Source of the DNA: Channa striata
Taxonomy: Eukaryota > Chordata > Actinopteri > Anabantiformes > Channidae
Direction: 5' to 3'
Length of the DNA stretch: 64,000 nt
Assembly: GCA_033026295.1 (NCBI GenBank)
Contig: CM065187.1
Coordinates: forward strand, 20,246,388-20,310,387
The position numbers and the translations under genes are program-made. Every line of letters starts with the position of its first letter. The stretch's first letter is position 1. Of this stretch, positions 38,501 to 45,560 are shown one piece after another. The notes under the pieces are model-generated. The model made no database searches. It was not told the origin of the DNA and saw nothing but the letters and a program-made list of their open reading frames with translations.

Positions 38501-40994
38501 TGTGTGTACCTGCTCTCAGACTATAGACAGTGGGCATACGAATGAGTGTAAGCTGTGACTTGCAGGTGAGAGAGACGCTGGCTGCAGAGACGGGACTCAG
38601 TGTCCGTGTGGTTCAGGTCTGGTTCCAGAATCAGAGGGCAAAGGTCAGTAACACAGTGCATCAAAGTGTGTATAAAAATGGCAGCAATTGCTAAATACTT
38701 AACTGAATCCTTTAGTTAAACACCTTTGAGTTAAAGCTAAAAGCTAAATCCAACACAACAATTATGACCTGACCTTTGGTAATATACTATGCGCAGATTT
38801 ATTACTTTATTGGTCAGTCTTTCCCTAATAAGAACGGTATTTTGAGTCTCTATAAACTGTCTATAATGTAGATATATCACTAGACGATATCACATAGTGA
38901 GAGAGGAGGTTGACAGATGAACTCTCACATTTATTCCCAGTGCCTCCACAATAAACGAGCCTCACACTGCACCAAGCTGTTTACTGTATTTATTTACAGA
39001 TGAAGAAGTTAGCTCGCAGACAACAGCAACAGCAGGAGCAACACAACAGCCAAAGGCTAGGCCAAGGTGAGGATTTAGTATGTGTGTGTGTGTGTTTACT
39101 GTAACTGGTTTGTTGCACTGTCCAGTGTCACAAAAGGCCCAGTCAATGTCCATCTGCAACAAGTTCTGACTGTAATGAGAGTGATTACTGACAGCTCTGT
39201 AATTTATGAATTATTTGGAGAAACAGATTGAAATATTACATTTATTATAGGAACAATAAACAGAGTGGAGTTACTCAGCAAACACTTCCAGTTTTGTGGG
39301 CTTTAGTGTGAGTCCCATCATCTGAAGCCAGAGTCACATCTCTGCTGGTAAATATGAGTTTTTCTGAGGCATGACTGTAAAGCGAGAAGTGCGGGACAGC
39401 TCATCGTGGTGAGCCAGGCTTATTGCCACTGTAGTCTCACAGCGGATATGAGCAGACAGTTTAGATAAGTGTCTCAGAGCTTTGGCAAGCACTGCCTCTA
39501 TCTGTTCAGGGACTCTCCAGCATGTCAATATTGGCTTAGCAGCAGGGTTTATTATAGTGGAAGCTGCTGCTGTTACCAAATGAGATGAGCAAACCAGCAA
39601 ATGGGGGCTGTTTGAAGTTGACGTTAGGATGAGATGAAGTCTCCTGGATGACTAGTAAGACATTTCTGAGATCAGTTTAAACAGTGCGTTTATAATATAC
39701 TGGCTGATTAGACCACACTGTCAGTTGTACAGCATATATGTGCAGGGATGTGTGGTGTTTAAGGCTCCACAAAAGTTGAATGCTGAGTTTGCATTGTTTT
39801 TCCCATAAGTCCTTACACAGTACATGTGTTTATAACAAAAATACAGGCAAGCAGACAAATGTATGGGGTTGGAGACTTTTTACGGCACTGTTCATCTGCC
39901 AGTGACACAGCAAACACAAACAGAACTAACAAGTGGACTGAGCTTTGTAATTGTAATGTACATATATTAAAATTACAATTCCTCAATTTACCTGCTCCTG
40001 AAAATAATGCCACCACCTTCTCTGACCCTGAGGTGAAGTGGAAAACTTCACCTCAAAAACTTGGTCTGATGAGTCAAAAGTTGGACACTGTGGACAGTGG
40101 GAAGCTGGGTACTAAACTGGCCTGCCTGAAGTCTGGACCTGTCAACTACTGAAAAAATTTGGAGTATTCTGAAGTGAAATATATGACAAACAGATGAAGA
40201 TGTGCTGAACATTGTGCTCCTGCATGTTGTCACTGACTGTTCCAGATGTGATATCAGGTTGTATGGAGGGGCTGCTCAGCTCCTATTCACTGCCACTTCC
40301 CTCAAACCAGCAGCAGCAGCACCAGCTGGTGAACATGGAGCACGGCTACAACGCTGACCCCTTCCATCAGGGCCTCACCCCACCACAGATGCCCGGTGAC
40401 CACATGAACCCTTATGGTAAGTGTCACTGGTTAAAACAAGCACATGACAGTCCAGTTCCAGGTTGGGGTGAAACTCAGATGAAAACTGTTGGATGTAACT
40501 GCAAACTTTTCTGCTCTTGAATCTCATGAAACAGAAACACTTCTTTGATAGCACTTTGCTTTGAGGTTTGACTTAGATTTTTGCTTGCCTTGTACCTCAC
40601 TTGTAAGTCACTTTGGATAAAAGCTAAACGTCTAAATTACTAAATGTAATTGTAAATGTAAATGGATGTTGTGAAGAGTTGATGCACCTATTACATTGTG
40701 ATTTTTATGCAGAATTCACAATATTAACCTAAAGTGGTTTTCAGGTTTCTAATGCCTAGAAACTATAGGTAATATTTTGATAGTTACTGCAGACGCACTT
40801 GTGCCTGAGTTCCCATTTCCTCTCCACTCTCACCAGGGACTGACTGTATTTTCCATGACATGGACAGTGACGCCTCACTGACAAGTCTTAGTGACTGCTT
40901 TATGGCCACTCCAGATGCAGGCTCTTTGCAGAATCGGACAGGGAACCCCATTGACCGCCTGTACTCAATGCAAAGTTCATACTTTGCTTCCTGA
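4136..40994 (+). CDS. lmx1b: LMX1B-class LIM-homeodomain transcription factor (8 coding exons, 379 aa)
   Basis: Exons: 4136-4202, 5341-5530, 37521-37753, 37954-38129, 38566-38643, 39000-39066, 40246-40416, 40837-40994. All introns are GT-AG and the phases join without a shift to a TGA at 40992-40994. Seen in the protein: LIM1 about residues 33-85 (CEGC...WHEDC...QCAAC), LIM2 about 92-144 (CSSC...CFCCCVC), homeodomain about 194-253 with WFQNQRAKMKK, a glutamine-rich stretch after it, and the family C-terminus GNPIDRLYSMQSSYFAS. It resembles LMX1B more than LMX1A (ISDRFLMRVN, GDDGKDPRRPKRPRT, CIFHDMDSDASLTSLSDCF). Known for the family: a nuclear factor for dorsal limb, kidney, eye and midbrain/serotonergic development that binds AT-rich sites and LDB cofactors. 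Teleosts carry several lmx1 paralogues, and I cannot tell lmx1ba, lmx1bb or lmx1al apart here. Several substitutions (TCPTQKAVCEGC, TILSTQQ) suggest a more derived copy. Confidence 0.95.
4203..5340 (+). other. lmx1b intron 1
   Basis: 1138-bp GT-AG intron. AT-rich in its first part, GC-rich in the last 150 bp. I see no repeat or gene in it. Confidence 0.85.
5341..5530 (+). CDS. lmx1b: lmx1b exon 2 (LIM1 domain)
   Basis: The exon follows the acceptor CTCTCCGACAG and ends CCAGCA|GTAAGG. It encodes the whole first zinc-binding LIM domain, with all eight metal ligands present from CEGC to the CRSDY end. The local sequence is GC-rich compared with the surrounding introns. Confidence 0.95.
8084..8143. 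repeat. Inverted repeat, MITE-like
   Basis: CATGCTGTAATT at 8084-8095 is repeated as its exact reverse complement at 8132-8143, with further TAATTACAG-type motifs around (8060-8280). The layout suggests a small non-autonomous DNA element, family unknown. Confidence 0.45.
8399..10227 (-). CDS. Candidate nested spliced gene in lmx1b intron 2 (unidentified)
   Basis: Exon-like pieces read on the minus strand: 10159-10227 (RFNLNEELEDLMIEAKEQQQ), 9243-9315 (TSLYYNGTAELLEEEKKANL), 9088-9145 (FENSQHFHINN then six Ser), 8627-8693 (SMEPMQAVALRCKGSQHTVG), 8495-8564 (QVDSKGFEHKSYTGLKMRTL) and 8399-8413 (VKRN stop). From 9315 downward the phases join without a stop, using CTTCAG, TTTCAG and TTTAACAG acceptors and a GTAAGT donor. 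Weak points: the acceptor before 9145 has no pyrimidine tract, one intron is only 62 bp, and joining 10159 to 9315 creates a TGA, so the 5' structure is unsolved. A second open frame through 9315-8627 gives a polyglutamine version that ends in the next exon. No family recognised. Confidence 0.3.
9094..9118 (+). repeat. (CTG)n/(TTG)n short trinucleotide repeat
   Basis: About six CTG units followed by TTG units. On the minus strand it encodes poly-Ser or poly-Gln, depending on frame, within the candidate exon 9088-9145. Confidence 0.9.
10290..10445. promoter_or_regulatory. CpG-rich promoter-like segment in lmx1b intron 2
   Basis: A compact GC- and CpG-rich block in AT-rich surroundings. It has a CCAAT box on the minus strand (ATTGG on +, 10379-10383), an E-box-like TCATGTGAC near 10407-10415 and several GCGG/CGCC motifs. 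It lies between minus-strand exon-like pieces (below 10228) and a plus-strand exon-like piece at 12467, as a bidirectional promoter would. Function is inferred from composition only. Confidence 0.45.
10446..10690. other. No recognised feature
   Basis: AT-rich sequence between the CpG-rich block and the AC repeat. A possible plus-strand donor AGCA|GTAACT lies near 10451. Confidence 0.4.
10697..10720 (+). repeat. (AC)12 microsatellite
   Basis: Twelve uninterrupted AC/CA units. Confidence 0.95.
10736..10978 (-). repeat. Dispersed fish repeat (copy 1 of 3)
   Basis: Contains the phrases GCAGTTTCCATGTTCTCCC, GGTTTCCTCCCACAGTCCA and a terminal GGAAGGATGGAT. These are the reverse complement of the unit at 26228-26560, so both belong to one dispersed repeat family common in teleosts. 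The element class is not certain. Confidence 0.75.
11400..11770 (+). pseudogene. Tc1-like transposase remnant
   Basis: Plus-strand translation gives LKLRRSWVMLRNNDPKHRSK and WPCQSPDHNP, matching the region around the second catalytic Asp of Tc1-like transposases (NDPKH...WPSQSPDLNP). The third catalytic acidic residue, expected just after NP, is replaced (NPMVRW). Upstream sequence is frame-broken. Confidence 0.8.
12467..12600 (+). CDS. Candidate coding exon of an unidentified nested gene
   Basis: A 134-bp piece between the acceptor GACTTCAAACAG and the donor TTACAG|GTGATT. From the ATG at 12492, in the strong start context GACATGG, it encodes MESRELWRERFPLLESRYNY and then RVLQEANTHYSEVLIT plus one base. 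Upstream of that ATG the frame is also open. The peptide looks protein-like (charged and aromatic, no low complexity), but I recognise no family and found no following exon. It could be the first coding exon of a gene driven by the CpG-rich block at 10.3-10.45 kb. Confidence 0.35.
14197..14236 (+). repeat. (TG)n microsatellite
   Basis: TG units interrupted by two GCGTGCG steps. Confidence 0.95.
14402..14695 (+). mobile_element. tRNA-derived SINE-like element
   Basis: It starts GCAGCCTGGTGGCTCAGTGG with TAGAGCA following (A-box-like), then GTGGAATCAAATCCC (B-box-like) about 45 bp later. A C-rich body follows and a tail of AATAAAGTTAAAG. The layout is that of a tRNA-type SINE. It does not fold as a full tRNA. 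Confidence 0.6.
15470..15725 (-). other. Unidentified ORF-like segment
   Basis: The minus strand is open for 62 codons with protein-like content (LMSKSLLLYKKETSEGGHHL, then SAAEMGKTVQTVA) and continues after one stop (SSIMVSSCQRSVFQSFF). It is probably a decayed repeat rather than a host exon, but I cannot assign it. Confidence 0.3.
18030..18120 (-). mobile_element. Possible LINE 3' tail fragment
   Basis: The minus strand reads TTTGCACCATTACAATGACA and then ATAAAGAG, a 3' end common to several fish LINEs. A minus-strand open stretch lies beyond it at 18222-18494, without recognisable motifs. Confidence 0.35.
19536..19745 (+). repeat. Dispersed repeat family B, copy 1
   Basis: Shares long stretches with 54313-54525 in the same orientation: CTTGCTTCTTTAGGTTCTAG, CATTAGACTTCCC, CTCCAGATGATATCAC, CTTCAGTTCAGAT and CATCTTGTTG. 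The class is unknown. Confidence 0.7.
20880..21030 (+). repeat. Dispersed fish repeat carrying a palindromic AGGTCA site
   Basis: GAATGGGACAAATGTGAGG, TCACAGTGACCTTAACC, AATCTAATCAGTTCACCC and GCCAAATTTAAAGAA match a repeat unit seen widely in teleost genomes. It contains a perfect AGGTCA-CAG-TGACCT at 20923-20937. Confidence 0.6.
22560..22680 (-). repeat. Dispersed fish repeat (copy 2 of 3, partial)
   Basis: GGACCTGTCCAGGGTTTACT and the following CTGTGACACC...GACAGGATT match the inner part of the family at 10736 and 26228. It ends in ATAGATAGATAG. Confidence 0.5.
22926..25650 (-). CDS. RTE LINE endonuclease/reverse transcriptase ORF (908 codons, frameshifted near the end)
   Basis: Replicates the LINE by target-primed reverse transcription. 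Seen: endonuclease motifs LNVGTM (about residue 71), LCVQETRW, GADFNGHVG, DYILCRR and RQHRMV; then RT motifs AVGPDDVPVEVWK, NYRGIK, VFVDLEKAYDRV, GLHQGSALSPFLF and MMFADDIVICSES (FADD about residues 751-754). Unlike most old LINE copies, the frame is unbroken over the endonuclease and RT core. Compared with copy 2, two bases are missing near 23105, after about residue 849, so the last 60 residues are out of frame. The true continuation is readable in another frame (RRVSARLKGKV...RLDRIR) until the element breaks off at 22926. Confidence 0.92.
22926..25753 (-). mobile_element. RTE-type LINE, copy 1 (near-complete 5', missing 3' end)
   Basis: It encodes an apurinic-type endonuclease and reverse transcriptase in one long frame. 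Its 5' end matches copy 2 up to CCCCTGTGGCTAGATT. The 3' end stops abruptly about 230 bp before that of copy 2 and is followed by a purine-rich tail of GAGAAAGA units (22890-22923 on +). It lies antisense in lmx1b intron 2. Confidence 0.9.
26228..26560 (+). repeat. Dispersed fish repeat (copy 3 of 3, longest)
   Basis: Starts ATGAATCCATCATCCATCAT; includes GGTCTCTGGAGCCTATCAC, TTTTTGGACTGTGAGGGT, GGGAGAACATGCAAACTC and CCGTGAGGTGACAGC. It is the reverse complement of the copy at 10736-10978. Confidence 0.8.
26640..26774 (-). other. Exon-like ORF segment, unidentified
   Basis: The minus strand is open with protein-like content (EMISAVNQMPSFMRLLEFHI, then ALKDCLWTVVLEEDQ). It lies between a possible acceptor GTTTGTTAGCAG and donor TATAAG|GTGAAG. 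I recognise no family; it may be chance. Confidence 0.2.
29410..29486 (+). repeat. (TG)n / (TATG)n compound microsatellite
   Basis: TATATGTG, TG and TATG units, directly before the GATA tract. Confidence 0.95.
29505..29600 (+). repeat. (GATA)n tract
   Basis: About 22 GATA units, nearly perfect, followed by looser ATAGATGTAGAT units. Confidence 0.97.
29634..29663. repeat. Perfect 30-bp palindrome
   Basis: Arms of 15 bp (TATGTATATAGATAT and its complement) with no spacer, immediately after the GATA-type tract. Confidence 0.9.
32684..32692 (+). repeat. Target-site duplication of RTE copy 2 (left)
   Basis: CATTTTGAA, repeated exactly at 36635-36643 on the other side of the element. Confidence 0.65.
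32721..33974 (-). pseudogene. RTE copy 2, reverse-transcriptase C-terminal half
   Basis: Open for 417 codons from LMSHTMKLWERVV to a stop after WKRMIHCGDP. It holds KAYDRV, GLHQGSALS, MMFADD and the cysteine/histidine-containing C-terminal region (RLRWFGHVQRRDSEYIGRRM) that copy 1 lacks. The start of this frame is created by the RT deletion, so it is not a real N-terminus. Confidence 0.85.
33926..34470 (-). pseudogene. RTE copy 2, linker between endonuclease and RT (two frames)
   Basis: Two overlapping frames (33926-34222 and 34210-34470) encode RKALKRMKSGKAVGPDD and KRKWNVERTEESRQEYKELQ, with a frameshift at about 34215. Confidence 0.8.
34416..35144 (-). pseudogene. RTE copy 2, endonuclease part
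   Basis: Minus-strand frame of 242 codons with NVVSGYAPQLG, GADFIGHVGEG (Ile replaces the usual Asn), DYILCRRG and RQHRMV. It is cut off at its N-terminal side by the nested L2. Confidence 0.85.
35146..35193. repeat. Perfect 48-bp palindrome at the L2 5' junction
   Basis: Left arm 35146-35169 begins CAATCCCAGTC and right arm 35170-35193 ends GACTGGGATTG. The arms are exact reverse complements with no spacer. The right arm belongs to the L2 sequence; the left arm is an inverted copy of it. Confidence 0.95.
35170..35549 (+). pseudogene. L2-type LINE RT protein, C-terminal segment
   Basis: Open reading from ARLLTGIGKRDHISPSLASL through WNQLPVQIREADTLPIFKTR to the stop after FLFDKAYSWL. This is the conserved region after the RT domain; everything before it is missing. 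Confidence 0.85.
36635..36643 (+). repeat. Target-site duplication of RTE copy 2 (right)
   Basis: CATTTTGAA, identical to 32684-32692. Confidence 0.65.
36644..37500 (+). other. End of lmx1b intron 2, no named feature
   Basis: AT-rich sequence between RTE copy 2 and exon 3, with only short ORFs. Confidence 0.5.
37521..37753 (+). CDS. lmx1b: lmx1b exon 3 (LIM2 domain)
   Basis: The exon follows TGTGTCCTCAG and ends GGCTCAG|GTAACA. It encodes the second LIM domain (LFATKCSSCLEK through LLCKSDYERERD) and the start of the acidic linker. The 31,990-bp intron before it separates the two LIM domains. Confidence 0.96.
37954..38129 (+). CDS. lmx1b: lmx1b exon 4 (linker and homeodomain helices 1-2)
   Basis: The exon follows TCTTTGCTGACAG and ends CGAAAG|GTGAGC. 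It encodes the charged linker (DKSEDENLDVKRENG), the basic homeodomain arm PRRPKRPRT and helices 1-2 up to SSKPCRK. Relative to most LMX1 proteins, Ser replaces Thr in RTILSTQQRR. Confidence 0.96.
38566..38643 (+). CDS. lmx1b: lmx1b exon 5 (homeodomain recognition helix)
   Basis: A 78-bp phase-0 exon after GTGACTTGCAG that encodes VRETLAAETGLSVRVVQVWF and then QNQRAK, including the invariant W, F and N of helix 3. It ends GCAAAG|GTCAGT. Confidence 0.97.
39000..39066 (+). CDS. lmx1b: lmx1b exon 6 (basic tail, glutamine-rich)
   Basis: The exon follows TTATTTACAG and ends GGCCAAG|GTGAGG. It encodes MKKLARRQQQQQEQHNSQRL and then GQ, closing the homeodomain and starting the glutamine-rich region usual for LMX1 proteins. 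Confidence 0.95.
40040..40205 (+). pseudogene. Tc1/mariner-like remnant in lmx1b intron 6
   Basis: GGTACTAAACTGGCCTGCC, TGAAGTCTGGACCTGTC and ACTGAAAAAATTTGGAG match the catalytic-Asp-to-Glu region of the Tc1/mariner-like family whose larger copy is at 60709-62024. The frame is lost. Confidence 0.5.
40246..40416 (+). CDS. lmx1b: lmx1b exon 7 (C-terminal activation region)
   Basis: The exon follows GACTGTTCCAG and ends CCTTATG|GTAAGT. It encodes the region from VISGCMEGLL to the conserved GLTPPQMPGDHMNPYG. The CAG run gives SNQQQQHQL. The middle (EHGYNADPFHQ) is less like mammalian LMX1B than the rest. Confidence 0.94.
40580..40665 (+). mobile_element. SINE 3'-tail-like fragment
   Basis: CTTGTAAGTCACTTTGGATA then AAAGCTAAACGTCTAAATTA, ending in ATTGTAAATGTAAATG. 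This resembles the common tail of tRNA-type fish SINEs. Confidence 0.5.
40837..40994 (+). CDS. lmx1b: lmx1b exon 8 (C-terminus and stop)
   Basis: The exon follows CTCTCACCAG and encodes TDCIFHDMDSDASLTSLSDC through GNPIDRLYSMQSSYFAS, then TGA. This C-terminus is nearly invariant in LMX1B. Confidence 0.96.
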
Positions 40995-41760
40995 GATCCT
41001 GCCATCCGTACCCACCTAAAACACCTCGCAGGCCATGGGCAGTGAACCCACAATGGTGCAGACATGGGACATGCAGGACACAGGCTTGTTCTACGAGACA
41101 TTTATCTATAGGTAGGGACTATGGGACAGACTCCACCAAATATACATGATTGACATCCACCAGCCAAATGAATAGGAATCCTGAAAATGAAAGTGGACTC
41201 CTTCACATGCCCCCTTCTCTGTAGACGGGTTTGATGCAGTAGATTTTGACAATATGTGTACACACACCGCAGAGTTTGTTAGTAGTAACTAGGCCCCACA
41301 GTTTAATTAAGTTCTCAATTTAGTCAGTTGGTTTTAATGGGACAATTAAGAAAATCTAGTTTTGGTGACATGACTGAAACCATGAATGAACCTGTTCTGT
41401 GAGCCTATGGGACGACACCTTTAGTTGAATGTATATACTATTCTATGTGTAAATACTGTTCCTGGGAAACATCAAGTTTGGAGTGAACAGCGGTTTATTT
41501 ATTTTTCACCATCGTGATGACATACAACAAATTTCTAAATCCTATTGGAAAAGACAATGTCAGACCATTGTAAAAGGACACAACAAACACCCTGACTGAT
41601 TATCTGATTCTGATGTTTATCTTAGTGTCTGTGTTGTTTGTTGTAAGTTCAATTGTAAGTGCTATTTATTTTACCACTGAGATCCTCGGGTGTGGATTTT
41701 CAATTTGCTAAATTACCAAAAGGTTATGGTACTGCCAATAAAAAAACAAAAAAAACAAAA
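40995..41760 (+). other. lmx1b: lmx1b 3' UTR (inferred)
   Basis: Non-coding sequence after the stop. The first clear AATAAA is at 41737-41742, followed by an A-rich stretch; another A-rich AATAAA context lies near 42046. The end of the transcript is inferred from these signals only. Confidence 0.5.
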
Positions 41761-42479
41761 GCATTTTCTTCAATTCTCTCTCTCTTTTGTTTTTACCTTT
41801 GGTTTTTAATGGGTGCTGTAATGGTACAGGTGGAGCAAAGAATTGTCAAGGCTGCTCAAGAACCACTCATGCACATTTAAACTCAATTTGTTGAAACAGA
41901 ACCAGAGTCCTTTCCTTTGTTTTCTGACCAGTAGGAGGAAAATACTACAGAAAATAACTGCCATTGTTGTTTTGCTGTGATCCAACCTCTGTATATATTA
42001 TTACTATTCAAAATAGGAAATTGTTAAACAAGGATTAGTTAAAAAATAAAAATCAATCCAACAGTAGACAACAGCCAACAAGCTTTGGATAATGGCTGAT
42101 GGGTCATTTATGAGAGCCTAAATACATTTTTGGGGACAATTAACATCTCCTTAATCCTATCAGAGCACTGAACATTGTTTTTTTTTCCCACTCTTCACTT
42201 TAATTAAACTTGCAAATTTGACTAGATCTACATCTAGTGACAATAGCAAGTAACAGTTTTGTCACTTTGGACTTGAACTGCAGCCTCCTATGGAAAGGTC
42301 CCTGCTTTGGAAAAAGAAAAGAAACAAGAAAAACAATCCCAAGAGTAAACATTGTATGTCAGATTGATGTTAATGTATTGAATAAGGACCCAGGGTGGTG
42401 ACAACAGTGGTGTGTAAAATAATAATTTAAACTCTCCAAAGGGAAAACATACAACATACAAACAAACCCTAAACAAACT

Positions 42480-43190
42480 ACACAAGCTATGGGGAAAAAT
42501 AAATCACAAAATAAAAACTAAGGGAAATAGAAAGCAAGAAGTGAAGATCCAACTGAGGAAAAAAATTAACGAAACAGAACAGCAAACTAAACTAACCAGG
42601 GGTGGGGACTAAATAACAAAGAAATAAAGTGAAAACAAAAACAAAATAACCAAATGAGTCAAGAAAATAATAAAGAACAAGTAAACTAACATCACGCAAA
42701 ATTTGACTACAACAAGAGAAAACTAGTAACTCAATAAAAACGCTTATAACGCAAAGAGACTAACAAAAGATGCAGGAAAAAACAAAGAAAAGGACTAAAC
42801 TAACTAAAACAGAAAGTGATCAGACTAACGACTTAAAGGTGGGGACAATTAACAGGTACAAACAAGTAATCAAACAAAGAACCAAACCAAGGAACCAAAC
42901 CTCAGACCAAGTGAAGATACGGGCACAAACGACCAAACTGGACGAGAAGAGAGTAGGAATGTCTAAGTTAATGAAAGAGAGAGTGTGAAAGAAAGACAAA
43001 CCAACAAAAAGTGAAGGGAGAACAGGGTTTAAATAAATAGGAAGACAGGGGAAACTAATAAGGACAAAAGAAAATAGAAAAGTAAAGCACCCAAAGAAAC
43101 TCACAGGAATAAAAAGCAATACTACAAAATAAAAGGCCAAGACAGGAAATGAACAAAAACAAAACCAACAAAAGTCCCAAATCTTGACAT
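42480..43190. repeat. A-rich strand-asymmetric block
   Basis: For about 700 bp the + strand is mostly A, with G and C and very little T (for example ACAAAGAAAAGGACTAAAC). On the minus strand this gives an open T-rich reading of 106 codons. The pattern suggests the body of an unidentified mobile element rather than a simple repeat. Confidence 0.5.
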
Positions 43191-44400
43191 TGTATCAATC
43201 TTAACTGAAGTGTTTCTTATTTGACTTTATCACCTTAATAACCAACATGTACAGTAGTAGCTGACCTGTTGGACTTTACTAATGTAAACTCTAATCCCAA
43301 TTCTGACCCTTAGCTTTATCATCTTTCTGACCCATAAGACTTTTGATCCTTAAATAAACAGGACATACACACATTTCTGCAGTTTTGCCCTGTAAAAACC
43401 AATCAGCAAGTTCCAGAAATACTCACACCTTAGCTTTGAATCCAGTTCCCCTGCAACATTAATACTTCACACGACAGATAAATATTCTGCATCTGGGTCA
43501 CTGAATATTACATCTAGTTCACCTACCTCTCCACTTGGTTTCCTAACTGACAGATAGTAACAATATTTACCCACCATGAAACAAATCCCTTCCTCCTCTT
43601 TGTACAAGCTGTGAGTGAACATTAGCGGAATAACTTGATTTGTTCTATTCTGTCGACCTGCTGGCTGAAAGACAAACAGCCGCCTCTTTGCCAAACAATT
43701 GATCATAAAAAAGTGATGCGTACACAGGGCAGCACACAAAGGCAGCTCATGGTTTGAGGTCAGTCAGGTGGAAGACGCCGAGTGAGACAGATGTCAGTGG
43801 CTTTCTGCACAACAAAACCTGCTGCCCAACGACGTGGAATCAGTGTTATGGCAAATATTTCCAAGCATATTAGAGGCAAAGATGAAAGAAAAACATCACA
43901 GCACTGGGTTTTTCAACATGGTAAAAGGCTGTAGCACACTGTAGCACACCATCGATGTATGAATGTGTGCATGATTGTAAATGGTAAATGGTCTGCACTT
44001 GAACCAACAACTGTAGGATTAGTGGACGACAATTTACCATTCAATAATCTTTCTCTTTCTACTGAGACAAGCCAAGACTCAATACCCAGCAAAGTATTTC
44101 CACATGTAGGAACTTTTTATTTCTTCTCCAAAAATGAGCACAAAGAGATACAGATGATCCCCAAAACACCCACATTTAAATCCAAATCTACAAAACTGTA
44201 ACAGAAAGACAAGAAAATTTGAAAGAAAATAAAAAGGCCAGAGACAAAAATGAAAAAACAACTACAACAACATGCAAAATGAACATAAATTAAAAAAATG
44301 ATCAGAAATAAATAACAATGTATCCAAAATTATATAACTGTAGATATTTTGCGTCTCTCTCTCTCTCTCTGTGGGACGGGCTGCTACCCCTACGTTAGGA
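43191..44400. other. Intergenic, little recognised
   Basis: AT-rich. GTAAATGGTAAATGGTCTGC at 43978-43997 looks like the edge of a known fish repeat type. A (CT)n run lies at about 44355-44371. No gene seen. Confidence 0.4.
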
Positions 44401-44609
44401 TAATGTCATGATTCAGCCCCTCACTTCCACTTCCTGTCCTGGACTTTTGTTTTGTTGCCCTTTTTCCTCACGTCCTGTTTACATTTCTTAACCTTACCTA
44501 TTTCACCACCAATCACTGGCTTTGATTGTTTTCACCTGTTTTCCCAGCCCATTTATACCTCGTCGATTACACATCAGTCCAAGGCTAGATTCTCGTCGTT
44601 GCACCCGAC

Positions 44610-45050
44610 TCCACTGGCCCAGTTTTTGGTTCTGACCCGGTCTCCAAGGCGGCCGTCAACTGCATCGGGCCCGCATCTGGTTCTGATGCAGTTTCCTAGG
44701 GGGCCGTTGACTGCACCGGCCCCGTTCCTGTTCATGGTCTTGTTTCCGAGGGGGCCGTCGACAGCACTTGTCCCGCACCTGGTTCTGATCCATCTTCCAA
44801 GGGACCCGTCATCTGCACTGGTCCTGTTTTCGAAGGGGCCATTGACTGCATTGGTCTCACACCTGTTCCTGGTCCTGTTTCCGAATCGGCCGTTGACTGC
44901 AACTGGCTCGCACCTGTTCCTGGTCCTGTTTCTGAGGGGGCCGTTGACTGCACCGGCCCCGCACCTGTTCCTGATTCCGAGGGCGCCATCGACTGCACCA
45001 GTCCCGCACCTGTTTCTGGTCTTGGTTCCCTGTGCCTGCGGCGAGGTCAT
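44610..45050. repeat. GC-rich minisatellite, about 51-bp unit
   Basis: Units containing GGGGGCCGTTGACTGCACC and CCCGCACCTGTTCCTGGTC repeat about eight times with divergence. Minus-strand translation shows the period as 17 residues (AVNGPLRNRTRNRCEPV). Because the unit is a multiple of three, both strands stay open (44452-45060 + and 44574-45050 -). The frames have no recognisable domain. Confidence 0.85.
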
Positions 45051-45290
45051 CAGCAGCTAGTCCTTTCCCTGTTCCTCCTCTGAGGTCAGCTGCGGCTCGT
45101 CCGGCACCTGTTCTTCCAGTTCCTCTGCCGAGGTCAGCTGCGGCTCATCCAGCGCCTCTTCATCCATGTCCTGCGCCGAGCTCGGCTGCGGCTTGTCCGG
45201 CGGCTGTTCGTCCAGTTCCTGTGCCGAGGTCAGCTAAGGCTTGTTCATTCCCTGTGCCTGTGCCGAGGTCAGCTGCGGCTCGTCTGGCCC
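45045..45290. repeat. Second minisatellite, about 48-bp unit
   Basis: Four to five units of GAGGTCAGCTGCGGCTCGTC with CCTGTTC(C/G)TCCAGTTCCTG, adjoining the first array. The + strand reads RSAAARPAPVLPVPLP-like repeats of 16 residues, one unit shortened to 13. Confidence 0.85.
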
Positions 45291-45379
45291 CCATCTTCGG
45301 CTCATCGGTCAGGTTGTCTGTCCCCCTGGAGGGCTTCTCCCGTCGACGCCGGTTTCCTGCTCTTCCAGTCTCTGCTAAT

Positions 45380-45560
45380 TAGAGGCTCTGTTGTTTGAGT
45401 CAAGGCTGGCTCCAAGCTCAACCTCCAGAGGGTTTTTTGCAGTCGTCGCCACCCTCCTGCTTTGTCCCCTGCCACTTCTGTCGAGAGGTCCTATGGTCTA
45501 AGCCAACGCCTTTCTCCAGCTCAATCTCCAGAGGACTTCTTCTGTCAGCCTCCAGCTGTC
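45380..45560. repeat. Two diverged units of about 100 bp
   Basis: CCAAGCTCAACCTCCAGAGG and CCAGCTCAATCTCCAGAGG with similar flanks, at the end of the minisatellite block. Probably part of the same mobile or satellite unit. Confidence 0.5.

Larger units (their letters stand above)
37754..40836 (+). other. lmx1b introns 3-7
   Basis: Introns of 200, 436, 356, 1179 and 420 bp between the exons listed above. Intron 6 (39067-40245) contains a Tc1-like remnant; intron 7 contains a SINE-tail-like piece near 40580-40660. The others show nothing I recognise. Confidence 0.85.

Noticed and set aside
44452..45382. Repeat-protein gene on either strand
   Set aside because: The open frames follow from unit lengths divisible by three; no start context, splice sites or domain seen. 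Kept as a minisatellite.
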